This document shows positions 34,912 through 43,310 of a stretch of 64,000 bases of DNA, in pieces (within the stretch, counting starts at the first letter, position 1; each line of letters opens with the position of its first letter). A model generated the notes under the pieces. That model ran no database searches, was not told the origin of the DNA, and was given only the letters and a program-made list of their open reading frames with translations. Where the stretch lies: NCBI GenBank assembly GCA_934561395.1, contig CAKTGF010000007.1, positions 12,812 through 76,811 on the forward strand, given 5' to 3'. This stretch comes from an uncultured Eubacterium sp. (GTDB taxonomy: Bacteria; Bacillota; Clostridia; Oscillospirales; Acutalibacteraceae). Made by a program: the position numbers and the translations under genes.

Positions 34912-36840
34912 CTAATCGGGCTGAATATTAATGTAAACCGCCATTTCGTTTTCGCCCCTGTTGCCCCATTTGTAATAGGGTATAAGTTTTATTTTTACAG
35001 GATTTTTATTGCTTTGGGTGTAGGGGGAATATAATTCATCATCGGCGTTTTCACGGCAGCCGTTTGCGGTTATAATGTCGCCGTTTACCTTAAAATCGGG
35101 GTTTTTTGATATGCTGAGCATTTGCAGGTTGCTGCCGTTATCAACCTCCTCCATGCAATAAACAAAGGGTCCCCTTGTAACGGCAACCTTGCCGATATTG
35201 GCACGCACTCTGTTAGAACATTTAATAAGCCGTGGCTTAATTTCAAATTGGGCGTCGATTTCCGTCTGCTGGTCAATTTCAATATATGCATAGCCCTCCT
35301 TGATTATTGCAGCGGGTGAAATTTTATATTCCTCCGCCCAAGAGGGCAGCCTTAACGCAAGGGTGGTTTTCTCCTTTGGGTTAACGCTTATTTTTACTTT
35401 TCCGTTTGAAGAATAGGAGGAGCTAATGCTGATTTTTGCCTTTGATGCATTGATTTCTCCGCCTATGTATTGATGAATAAAAATGCAGGAATCGCTTTCG
35501 GTAAAGCAGTATTCCCCGATAGATGAAAGCAGCCTTGCCAAATTAGGCGGGCAGCAGGCGCAGCCAAACCATTTTTGGCGAACCGGCTTTATGTGCCTTT
35601 TTCGTGAATCGCTGCGGCTTGCCAAGGGTAAAACCTCTAACGGGTTAACATAGAAAAAGCTTTTGCCGTCCTGCCCCATGCCTGACAGAACCGTGTTGTA
35701 AAGGGCTCTTTCAACAGCGTCGGCATAACGGGCGTCGGGCTTAATTTCCAACATTCTGCGTGCAAAAAATATCAACCCTATTGATGCACAGGTTTCGCTG
35801 TAAGCAAGGTCGTTGGGCAAATCGTAGTTAAATGAAAATGATTCGCCGTCGGCATTTGCACCTATTCCGCCGGTAATATACATTTTTTGGTTAATGATAT
35901 TATCTAAAATCTTTTTGCAGGCGGAATATAAGCCCTCATCGTTGCAGCGCTTTGCAAGGTCAGCCATGGCACTGTAAAGATAAACGCCCCTGACAGCGTG
36001 GCCCACAGCCTCCTTTTGCAGGCGTGGCTGCATATGGGCTTGGTTGTAGTGGTAATTGTCGTGGGTGGTTTTTTTGCCTAAAACAAGGTCGTAATAATAG
36101 GGCTTTTTGCCCCTTTCATCCACAAAAAATTCCGCCGTGTTAAGGTATTTTTTGTTGCCGGTTAAATCATACAGCTTAACCAAAGCCATTTCGGCTATTT
36201 CGTGGCCTGGGTAGCCCTTTATTTTGTCACGCCCAAAGGTGTTGCAAATTAAATCCGCAAATTTTATTGCGGCGTTTAACAGTTTGTCATCCCCGGTGGC
36301 GTTATAAAAGCTGATTGCCCCCTCAGTCAAATGGCCAAAGCAGTAAAGCTCATGAAAATCCTTAAGATTGCTGAAAATATCATTGTGATTGTTGATAATA
36401 TATAGGGTGTCAAGGTAGCCGTTTTCAAGCTGTGCATTGCAGATGATGTCAATACACTCCTTTGCTTTTCGCTCCAGGACGCTGTCCGGATGATTCGTGA
36501 GGGAATATCCCACAGCCTCAATCCATTTGTAAACATCGCTGTCCTGAAAAACCCAGCCGTGAAAGGCGCCCTCCTCTGCGTTTTTAAGGTCGTAGCACCA
36601 TTTGTCAGTGGGGTAAACAGGCACGTTTTCGCCGTTTTTTATTTTTTGTGCGATTTTGCCTGCCTTTATGAAATTTTCTATGCAGTAACTTTTTTCCGCA
36701 CCCTCAACCAGGTCGTTCAGCGCCCTGTATTGATAGGGTATTACCTCTGTTCTGACCAGCTCGGTTTCCCTTGACCAAAAGCTGTCGTTAACAGTAATAT
36801 TTTTTAGCGGAATATGCGCTGAGAAGCTTTGACTATCCAT
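34912..36840 (-). CDS. GH127 beta-L-arabinofuranosidase-like glycosidase
   Basis: A 642-residue cytoplasmic glycosidase of the former DUF1680 family. The alpha/alpha barrel begins with VNDSFWSRETELVRT, and the zinc-cysteine active site is WFGCACCPPNLARLLSS, in which family members use a Cys nucleophile held by zinc; TGGIGANADGESF is also a family block. It releases L-arabinofuranose from plant arabinan or hydroxyproline-linked sugars. AAGGGGC precedes the ATG. It lies 21 bp after a small conserved-looking gene, with a TetR gene further upstream. No signal peptide, so substrates must be imported oligosaccharides. Confidence 0.92.
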   Translation of the reverse strand: MDSQSFSAHIPLKNITVNDSFWSRETELVRTEVIPYQYRALNDLVEGAEKSYCIENFIKAGKIAQKIKNGENVPVYPTDKWCYDLKNAEEGAFHGWVFQDSDVYKWIEAVGYSLTNHPDSVLERKAKECIDIICNAQLENGYLDTLYIINNHNDIFSNLKDFHELYCFGHLTEGAISFYNATGDDKLLNAAIKFADLICNTFGRDKIKGYPGHEIAEMALVKLYDLTGNKKYLNTAEFFVDERGKKPYYYDLVLGKKTTHDNYHYNQAHMQPRLQKEAVGHAVRGVYLYSAMADLAKRCNDEGLYSACKKILDNIINQKMYITGGIGANADGESFSFNYDLPNDLAYSETCASIGLIFFARRMLEIKPDARYADAVERALYNTVLSGMGQDGKSFFYVNPLEVLPLASRSDSRKRHIKPVRQKWFGCACCPPNLARLLSSIGEYCFTESDSCIFIHQYIGGEINASKAKISISSSYSSNGKVKISVNPKEKTTLALRLPSWAEEYKISPAAIIKEGYAYIEIDQQTEIDAQFEIKPRLIKCSNRVRANIGKVAVTRGPFVYCMEEVDNGSNLQMLSISKNPDFKVNGDIITANGCRENADDELYSPYTQSNKNPVKIKLIPYYKWGNRGENEMAVYINIQPD

Positions 36841-36861
36841 ATTTTGCCCCTTAAATTAATG

Positions 36862-37095
36862 TTAAAACTTGCCGCCTAAGCTGCCGATTAAGCCCTCAAA
36901 AAGTTCCTTATCCTCAGGCGTTACACGAATGTTGGTGCGTTTTTTTGCCCCGTCTGCTTTGGTTATGCTGATTTCCAGCACATCGCCGCTGTCGGTACCT
37001 GCAAGCACATCCTTAAAAAACAGGCGCAACTTTGGGTGGCGACTGTTAAAGGTCTCTAACTGTTTTTTTATTTGCATTAAAAACATTGGATTCAT
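36862..37095 (-). CDS. Small protein of unknown function upstream of GH127
   Basis: A 77-residue soluble protein, MNPMFLMQIKKQ at its start and EDKELFEGLIGSLGGKF at its end, with a central strand pair (DVLEISITKADG, KRTNIRVTP). I do not recognise it. The start at 37095 is preferred because AGGTG then sits 6 bases upstream; GTG at 37104 and ATG at 37101 are in frame but too close to that site. It probably shares a transcript with the GH127 gene 21 bp downstream. Confidence 0.6.
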   Translation of the reverse strand: MNPMFLMQIKKQLETFNSRHPKLRLFFKDVLAGTDSGDVLEISITKADGAKKRTNIRVTPEDKELFEGLIGSLGGKF

Positions 37096-37152
37096 ATTCA
37101 TCACCTGCCATCATTTTAACACAAATATTTAATATGGTAAATAATTATTATA

Positions 37153-37218
37153 AAACATTATACTTAATGTTTTACAAAACAAGTTTGGCGTGTTTCAGGG
37201 CCTTTATTAACAGTCTAA
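37153..37218 (+). repeat. Dispersed repeat, copy 2 (partial)
   Basis: Carries TTATACTTAATGTTTTACAA, then AAGTTTGGCGTGTTTCAGGG, then CCTTTATTAACAGTCTAA, and meets a terminator hairpin at 37217. It lacks the first 30 bp of copies 1 and 3. Confidence 0.7.
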
Positions 37219-37251
37219 GGCGGGAAGTGATTTTTAATCACTTCCCGCCTT
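37217..37251. terminator. Terminator at the end of the TetR gene and of repeat copy 2
   Basis: A perfect 16-bp stem AAGGCGGGAAGTGATT / AATCACTTCCCGCCTT with a 3-base loop. It ends 4 bp before the TetR stop on the minus strand. Confidence 0.85.
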
Positions 37252-37255
37252 TTGC

Positions 37256-37774
37256 TTATTGTCTGCTTCTTGGCATTGTAGCCGTAAGAATTTTAATCAG
37301 CCTGTCATAATCGGGTTTGCTTTTTTGTGCCTCGTTAACGGTTAATCCGCAAAGTGCGCTTGCCCAAAATACAACAGAATACTGCTGCGCCGCATCGTTA
37401 AGATGATAATGCTTTTTAAGTATTCTATCTGATAGCTGCTTGTATGAGCTATGAATTAAATTGTAAATATCGGTAAAATATTCGGTATGAAGTGACGCAA
37501 CAATCAACGGATGAATGGGCTTGATAAATTCGCCGTAGGCCTTAACAGACTCCGCAAGGCTGTTTGATTTATCAATTGTTGCGGCAGACTTGCTGACATT
37601 ATCGCTGAAAATCCATTCAATCATAGAATATATGTCGTTAAAATGGTAATAAAAGGTTTGGCGGCTGATATTGCACTTTTCAACCAAATCGGTAACGGTT
37701 ATTTCCTCAATGCTCTTTTTTTCAAGGAGCTTATAAAAGGATTTAACTATTGAATTTTTTGTTTTTATTGCCAT
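37256..37774 (-). CDS. TetR-family regulator, DhaS-like
   Basis: A 172-residue regulator. The N-terminal TetR HTH contains SFYKLLEKKSIEEITVTDL and CNISRQTFYYHFNDIYSM. The short C-terminal domain (FIKPIHPLIVASLHTEY...) is of the type found in DhaS-like TetR proteins that regulate dihydroxyacetone kinase or efflux genes. AGGAAGTG precedes the ATG. It has its own promoter (37864-37892). Its target is not evident; neither the GH127 pair nor the hyp genes is an obvious partner. Confidence 0.85.
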   Translation of the reverse strand: MAIKTKNSIVKSFYKLLEKKSIEEITVTDLVEKCNISRQTFYYHFNDIYSMIEWIFSDNVSKSAATIDKSNSLAESVKAYGEFIKPIHPLIVASLHTEYFTDIYNLIHSSYKQLSDRILKKHYHLNDAAQQYSVVFWASALCGLTVNEAQKSKPDYDRLIKILTATMPRSRQ

Positions 37775-37863
37775 TTGTTTATCACTTCCTAATATAAGGC
37801 AGCTGCACCGCTCAATTAAATTTTACTGCGTTTTTGCCTTGCTTAAACGAAAATACGATTTTT

Positions 37864-37892
37864 AATATATCATAAATAGACAAATTCTGCAA
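37864..37892 (-). promoter_or_regulatory. Promoter of the TetR gene
   Basis: On the minus strand, TTGCAG, 17 bp, TATATT with TG one base before the -10. Confidence 0.6.
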
Positions 37893-37931
37893 CTAAATTC
37901 CATTATCTTTATATTTATTTAACAATTTGCA

Positions 37932-38912
37932 TCAGCAAATTCTGGGCAAACCCTCGCCTATCAGCGAATTAACAATTCGTTTGCCGCCCAAGGGGGTAAC
38001 AAGGCTTACGCCGCTTCCGTTTTTAACACTGCCGATTATTGCGGCGTTTTTGCCGTATTTGCATCGCCTGATAATTAGGGCTGCCTTTTCCGCCTGTTCA
38101 CGGGGCACAATTGCCACCAGCTTTCCCTCGTTGCCCATGTGCATAATGTTAAGGCCCAAGATTTTTGCAAAGGCGCTAACCTGTGGGGTTACGGGAATTT
38201 TGCTTTCTTCAACCTCAATTTCAACACCCGAGGCCTTTGCGAGCTCGTTTAAAACTGTGCCCAGGCCGCCACGGGTAATATCACGCATGCAGTGCACATC
38301 AATACCGCCGTTAATCAGCGCCTTTACCATTTCAACAAGGGGTGCATTGTCGGATTCAATGGCGTTTTCTATATCCATTCTTGCCGACAAAATGGTTGCG
38401 TGGTGGTCGCCCATAGTGCCGCTGACAATTACACTGTCGCCGGGGCGAAGCCCTGTTGATGTAATATCCGTGCCCTCATTAACAAAACCCACGCCTGTGG
38501 TGTTAATGTAAATTCCGCCGTTGCCCTCAATAACCTTTGTGTCGCCGCAAACAACGGTTACACCTGCCTCAGCGGCGGTTTGCGCCATTGATTTTGCAAT
38601 TCGGTCAAGTGTGTCGGTATCTGCGCCCTCTTCAATAATAAAGGCGGAAGTAATGTATTTCGGCACGGCGCCACGCATTAAAAGGTCGTTAACGGTGCCG
38701 CACACCGCAAGCCTGCCTATGTTGCCGCCCTTAAAAAACAGCGGGGTAACAACAAAGCTGTCAGTGGTTATTGCAATTTTAGCCGAGCCGCTTACAACGG
38801 CGCTGTCCTCCATCATATTTAAAATCGGGTTTGAAAAGTTTTTGGCAAAAACGCTGTCAATTAACTCTCCGGTGGATTCTCCGCCGCTGCCGTGCGCTAA
38901 TGTAATTTTCAT
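37932..38912 (-). CDS. hypE: HypE, hydrogenase cyanide-ligand maturation protein
   Basis: A 326-residue protein of the PurM/SelD fold that dehydrates its C-terminal thiocarboxamide to thiocyanate, giving the CN ligands of NiFe hydrogenase. It opens with ITLAHGSGGE and ends exactly in PRIC, the C-terminal Cys required for chemistry. The start at 38912 is chosen because it yields the normal family N-terminus; a GTG eight codons upstream is less likely. Last gene of the ech-hyp operon. A small AATTTGC/GCAAATT hairpin straddles its stop but lacks a proper U-run. Confidence 0.95.
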   Translation of the reverse strand: MKITLAHGSGGESTGELIDSVFAKNFSNPILNMMEDSAVVSGSAKIAITTDSFVVTPLFFKGGNIGRLAVCGTVNDLLMRGAVPKYITSAFIIEEGADTDTLDRIAKSMAQTAAEAGVTVVCGDTKVIEGNGGIYINTTGVGFVNEGTDITSTGLRPGDSVIVSGTMGDHHATILSARMDIENAIESDNAPLVEMVKALINGGIDVHCMRDITRGGLGTVLNELAKASGVEIEVEESKIPVTPQVSAFAKILGLNIMHMGNEGKLVAIVPREQAEKAALIIRRCKYGKNAAIIGSVKNGSGVSLVTPLGGKRIVNSLIGEGLPRIC

Positions 38913-38990
38913 ATTACTTATATGCCTTTCCGCCACGGCTCATTAAAGCGCTGTGGGCAAATTTTGTTTATGGGGGCAGCTTTAAAACTG

Positions 38991-40028
38991 TCAGCCCCTG
39001 TTGTTTACATAATAATTAAAGCAGGCACCTTCGCCTGAAACCATGCAAGCACCCCTTGGGTTTTCAGGTGTGCAAAGCTTTTTGAAAAGGGGGCATTGGT
39101 TGGGCTTTTTTTTGCCGATTATAACATCGCCGCAGCTGCAACCGTTTTGAAAGGAAAAATCCTCAACAAGCTGCTGTGAGCCTGCGTCAAATTTGCTGTA
39201 TTCATCTTTGATTTTCATTCCGGAGCCCTTAATAACTCCCAGTCCACGCCAAGGGGCGTCGTAGGGCTCAAGGTATTTGTTAACTGCCATGGCAGCCTTT
39301 TTGTTTTCCTGTTCCCTTACCACCTGCTTGTAAAGGTTAAGACATTTTCCCTGACCCTGTAGCTTTACAAGTGCGTAAACAGACGCTAATATTTCCTCCC
39401 CCTTAAAGCCGCTTACAACAAAGGGCACATTGTGCTTTTTTGCAAGCCTTTCAAAAGCATCGCTGCCTGTGATTGCGGCAACATGGCCGGGGGCTAAAAA
39501 GCCGCTTACGGTTGAATCGCTTTCGCAAATGGTTGAAATAACATTGGGCATGGTTTTCAAGGCGGTTAAAAGCCTTAAATTGGTAATGCCCTTTTGCAGC
39601 ATTTCATCAATCAAAACCGCATAAATTGGGGTGGTGGTTTCAAAGCCCACTGCGGCAAAAACAAATTGCTTGTTTTTGTTTTTCCTTGCAAGGGTGAGAG
39701 CCTCCATGGGGGAATAAACCATTTTTACCTCGCCGCCCATTGCCTTAATATCCTTTAGGGCATATTTTGAGCCGGGCACTCTTATCATATCCCCAAAGGT
39801 AACAATTGTGTTGCCCTCCAGGGCTAATTGGCAAAGCCTGTCAACATAAGATGACACGGTAACGCAAACAGGGCAGCCGGGGCCGCTGATCAAGTGAATT
39901 TTGCTGCTGATTATTGAGTCAATGGCATTTTCAGATATTGATGCGGTGTGTGTTCCGCATACCTCCATTATGGATATATCCTCGCCGTCATATTCCCTTA
40001 AAAATTGTATAACACTGTTAATATCCAT
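38991..40028 (-). CDS. hypD: HypD, Fe(CN)2CO assembly scaffold
   Basis: A 345-residue iron-sulfur protein with the invariant motifs EVCGTHT, GPGCPVC and FGDMIRVPG, and C-terminal cluster cysteines (NGCSCGDVI, CPLFKKLCTPENPRGACMVS). With HypC it carries the iron while CO and CN are attached. It starts on the last base of the hypC stop (TAATG), so it is translationally coupled. A 78-bp gap separates it from hypE. Confidence 0.96.
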   Translation of the reverse strand: MDINSVIQFLREYDGEDISIMEVCGTHTASISENAIDSIISSKIHLISGPGCPVCVTVSSYVDRLCQLALEGNTIVTFGDMIRVPGSKYALKDIKAMGGEVKMVYSPMEALTLARKNKNKQFVFAAVGFETTTPIYAVLIDEMLQKGITNLRLLTALKTMPNVISTICESDSTVSGFLAPGHVAAITGSDAFERLAKKHNVPFVVSGFKGEEILASVYALVKLQGQGKCLNLYKQVVREQENKKAAMAVNKYLEPYDAPWRGLGVIKGSGMKIKDEYSKFDAGSQQLVEDFSFQNGCSCGDVIIGKKKPNQCPLFKKLCTPENPRGACMVSGEGACFNYYVNNRG

Positions 40029-40246
40029 TATAATCCAAGCTCCTCAAGGTCCTTGAACAAATCGGTCATATATTTTGCCTCGTCCTCGGCAAGCACTTGA
40101 ATAACAAGCCCTGCGTGCACCAAAACCCAGTCGCCTACCTTGGTGTCAACAATGCCGATATTGGCGTGGGTAATGTTTGACGAATATTCAATTGTGGCAT
40201 CACTGCCGTTAATTTCAATAATTTTTCCCGGTGCCGCAACGCACAT
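40028..40246 (-). CDS. hypC: HypC, hydrogenase maturation chaperone
   Basis: A 72-residue chaperone with the essential N-terminal Met-Cys (MCVAAPGKI) and the GDWVLVHAG motif. It binds HypD and delivers the Fe(CN)2CO unit to the large subunit. The start at 40246 is fixed by the need for Cys2 and by GGAGG inside the end of hypF; a reading 14 codons longer would bury the Cys. Two bases separate it from the hypF stop. Confidence 0.95.
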   Translation of the reverse strand: MCVAAPGKIIEINGSDATIEYSSNITHANIGIVDTKVGDWVLVHAGLVIQVLAEDEAKYMTDLFKDLEELGL

Positions 40247-40248
40247 AA

Positions 40249-42318
40249 TTATTCCTCCATTGCTGATAAATAGGCCTGCCCCAGGCAAAGCCCGTTGTCG
40301 CCGCAGGATACCCTGCTGTTGGTAAATACCATAATTCCGTTTTCTTCAAGCAGCCTTTCAGCCGTTTCTAAAAGAATTCGGTTAACAAAGCAGCCGCCGC
40401 TAAGGGTTACCGCTTTTGCACTGTATTTTTGTGAAATTTTCAGTATAAGCTCCCCCAGCATACAGTGAAAACCAAGGGCAACTTCCTCCTTTGGGGCGTT
40501 TGCCGCTTTTACGGCACTTATAATTTCTTTCGGATTAAGGCTCGGCTTAATATAAAAGGCTTTTTTTGCACTTTTTGCACAGGCTTCAAGCTTTATTGCA
40601 CATTCTCCCTCGTAGGTGTTGTAATGGGCAATGTCAAGGGCGGCGCAAACAGCGTCAAACAGCCTGCCCATGCTTGATGAATTTACAATATTTATGTTGC
40701 CCTCAATAGCTTTGTTGATTATGGGGTTTGTGCCGTCATAGCAGGCAAGTGCCAAATCTGCGTTTTTTGATATTTCATCCCCGGCAGGCATTTTTACATA
40801 GTCTAAATGCTCAATACGCCGAGTGTTTAAAAAAACTTCGCCGCCCCAAATTGCGCCGTCGTCCCCGTAGCCGGTGCCGTCAAAAACAAAATGCAGGGCG
40901 TCAATGCCTTGGCACATTGGATTTTCGGCAACAACGCTGTAAGCGTGGGCAAGGTGGTGTTGGTACTTTTTATCCGCCTTATAAACCCCGGTTGAGTGAT
41001 AAAGTGGGTGCTTGTCGCAAACAATTTGCTCAGGCTTAAAGGAATGCAGGCGGCAAAAGCGCTTTATATTTTTCTTGTATTCGTTAAAGCAGGCAACCTC
41101 CTCCAGGTCGCCGAAATATTGTGACGGATAGGCGTAGCCGTTGTGCACAATGCAAAAGCTGCTTTTTAAATCGCCGCCAAGGCAAAGGGTGTCCCTGCCG
41201 TTGGCGCCAATGTCAATTGCAAGGGGAACATAGCCCCTGCCACGCCTTATTGTTTGAAATCTGCCGTTGTTAATTTGCACAACGCTGTCGTCAATAGGGG
41301 TTAAAATATCCCTGTTGTGGGATAAAATCTTAACGCCGAATTTTTTGATTTCCTCATCATCTGTAATTATGGGTTCGCCGCTTATGTTTGCGCTGGTCAT
41401 TATAAGGGGTGAAACCCTGTTAAGTATCATAATTTGAATGGGATTGCAGGGCAAAAATGCCCCGATATAATCGCTGTCGCTGCAAATTCCCTCCGGCAAG
41501 TCCTTGATTTTCTCCAGCAAAACAATGGGCCTTGCCGCAGAAAGCAGAGCGCTTTCCTCATTGTGGCTTACACGGCAGTATTTTTTTATTTGCTCAATGC
41601 AGTTAAACATAACGGCAAAGGGCTTTTTCTCCCTGCCCTTAATTTCCCTGAGCCGCAGTGCAGGCTCGGTTTCGCAAAGGCAGGCAAGGTGGTAGCCGCC
41701 AATGTCCTTAACAGCCAAAATTTCTTTGTTATTTAAAATATCAACCGCTTGGTCGATGGTTATGTTCGTTTTAGGGCCGCAGCTGTTGCAGGCAATTGTC
41801 TGAGCGTGGCAACGCCTGTTTTTGGGTGCGGTATATTCCTCCTCGCAATCCGGGCACAGAGGGAAGTTTCCCATTACTGTTCGCTCCCTGTCATAGGGGA
41901 GGGAATTTATAATAGTGTATCTTGGGCCGCAGTTGATACAGCTTATAAACGGGTGGCAGTATCTGCGGTTATTTTTATCCAAAAGCTCTTTTTCACAATC
42001 GGGGCAGGTGGCAAGGTCCGGGGTAATAAAGGGTATATCGTTATCGTTGGTGGAATGAACTATTTTAAAATCGGTGTATTTTTCCCCGGCAGACTCCCAC
42101 TCCTCAATTTGACTTTCGGTAATATCAAACATTGTATCAAGGCGTTGGACAAATTCATCCAACGCCTCTTTTTTTCCTTGTGCGATAATTGTTACATTAC
42201 CGCCTGAGTTTTTAACCTCGCCGTTAATTTTAAGCTCTTTTGCAAGCCTCAGAGCGGAGGGGCGAAAGCCAATGCCCTGAACAATACCATAATAGGTAAT
42301 TTTACAGTTTATAGTTAT
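40249..42318 (-). CDS. hypF: HypF, carbamoyltransferase, with apparent non-canonical ATA start
   Basis: About 689 residues. Acylphosphatase domain (GIVQGIGFRPSA), two zinc fingers (CPDCEKE..CINCGPR and CPDCEEE..CNSCGPK), YrdC-like domain, and a Kae1-like carbamoyltransferase domain (YQHHLAHAYSVV). It makes the thiocarboxamide on HypE from carbamoyl phosphate. No ATG, GTG or TTG exists in frame between the stop at 42355-42357 and a TTG at 42162, which lies beyond the acylphosphatase domain. The likely starts are ATA at 42318, overlapping the echF stop as ATAA, or ATA at 42312, with AGGA at 42322-42325. An ancestral ATGA overlap changed to ATAA, or a sequencing error, would explain it. Confidence 0.88.
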   Translation of the reverse strand: MTINCKITYYGIVQGIGFRPSALRLAKELKINGEVKNSGGNVTIIAQGKKEALDEFVQRLDTMFDITESQIEEWESAGEKYTDFKIVHSTNDNDIPFITPDLATCPDCEKELLDKNNRRYCHPFISCINCGPRYTIINSLPYDRERTVMGNFPLCPDCEEEYTAPKNRRCHAQTIACNSCGPKTNITIDQAVDILNNKEILAVKDIGGYHLACLCETEPALRLREIKGREKKPFAVMFNCIEQIKKYCRVSHNEESALLSAARPIVLLEKIKDLPEGICSDSDYIGAFLPCNPIQIMILNRVSPLIMTSANISGEPIITDDEEIKKFGVKILSHNRDILTPIDDSVVQINNGRFQTIRRGRGYVPLAIDIGANGRDTLCLGGDLKSSFCIVHNGYAYPSQYFGDLEEVACFNEYKKNIKRFCRLHSFKPEQIVCDKHPLYHSTGVYKADKKYQHHLAHAYSVVAENPMCQGIDALHFVFDGTGYGDDGAIWGGEVFLNTRRIEHLDYVKMPAGDEISKNADLALACYDGTNPIINKAIEGNINIVNSSSMGRLFDAVCAALDIAHYNTYEGECAIKLEACAKSAKKAFYIKPSLNPKEIISAVKAANAPKEEVALGFHCMLGELILKISQKYSAKAVTLSGGCFVNRILLETAERLLEENGIMVFTNSRVSCGDNGLCLGQAYLSAMEE

Positions 42319-43298
42319 GCTTCCTTTTTGTAGGTTACAACGCCGTATTCCGCATCATCCTCGGCATAGCCCAGGCAGTGGAATTTTGCACAGGCGTCAA
42401 CGCACATGCCGCATTGCAGGCAGGTGTCCCTGTCGATTGACCAGGTTTTTGTTTCCTTGCGATCAACGGTAATCAGGCCCAAGGGGCACTTTTTAGCGCA
42501 AAGGCCGCAGAGAATACAGTTTTCAATATCGTTTGCAATTTTGCCGAACCTTAATTCGGGGTCGGGCTTTTGCGTTGAAAGCTTGCCAAGGGTAACATCA
42601 GCCTTGGGCTCCTCCTTTTTAGGAGCAGGGGCAGGCTTTTTTGGGGCAGGCTTTGCAGGTGCGGCAGCGCCGTCCTTTGCAAAAACAACCTCTCCCGTCT
42701 CGCCGTCGTCCTCTGCGTAGCTTAAGCTGTGGAACTTTTTGCAGGCGTCAATGCAGGCGCCGCATTGCATGCAATCGTCACGGTTAATGGTCCATGTTTT
42801 GGCGTTGCGGTCAACTGTAATGCACTCGGCAGGGCATTGCTTTGCACAAAGTCCGCACAAAATGCAGGTGCTCATATCGTTTGTGATTTTGCCAGATGTT
42901 AAGGCAGGCTTTTCCTGGGCGGAGCCGGTGTCGGCAGCCTTTTCGGCAGGCTTTTCAACAATGGGCTGCGAGTATGAGTCCACAACAAATTCCGTTGAAG
43001 GCTCTGTGTAGCCGGGAACAATATGTAAGCACTTTTTAGGGCAGCCGCTTACGCAGTTTTCACACTGCACGCAGCCCATTCTTTCAATTGACCAGGTTTT
43101 TGTTTTCCTGTCAACGGTTATAGCGCCCGACGGGCACTTTCTTTGGCACATTCCGCACATAATGCAGCTGTCAATATCAATTTCAATATGACCTCTTGAA
43201 CGCTCAGGATAGGTGGCAGGCTCAAAAGGATAATTGCAGGTTGCCGGCTTTGAAAAAAGGTTTTTAAGCGCAAAGCCTGAAAATTTCATTAATCCCAT
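42315..43298 (-). CDS. echF: EchF-like polyferredoxin subunit with three two-cluster modules
   Basis: A 327-residue protein. Residues 1-95 are a normal EchF/NuoI-type subunit (FEPATYPERSRGHIEID, two [4Fe-4S] motifs from Cys45 and Cys76). Two further ferredoxin modules of the same pattern follow, with clusters from Cys145/Cys176 and Cys261/Cys293, joined by linkers (an Ala-Pro-Lys linker spans 211-232). All 24 cluster cysteines are present, so six [4Fe-4S] clusters instead of two. Each added module ends in a YAEDD motif. The extra modules probably extend the wire that receives electrons from ferredoxin. It follows echE by 12 bp. Confidence 0.88.
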   Translation of the reverse strand: MGLMKFSGFALKNLFSKPATCNYPFEPATYPERSRGHIEIDIDSCIMCGMCQRKCPSGAITVDRKTKTWSIERMGCVQCENCVSGCPKKCLHIVPGYTEPSTEFVVDSYSQPIVEKPAEKAADTGSAQEKPALTSGKITNDMSTCILCGLCAKQCPAECITVDRNAKTWTINRDDCMQCGACIDACKKFHSLSYAEDDGETGEVVFAKDGAAAPAKPAPKKPAPAPKKEEPKADVTLGKLSTQKPDPELRFGKIANDIENCILCGLCAKKCPLGLITVDRKETKTWSIDRDTCLQCGMCVDACAKFHCLGYAEDDAEYGVVTYKKEA

Positions 43299-43310
43299 AA
43301 TTGCCCCTCC

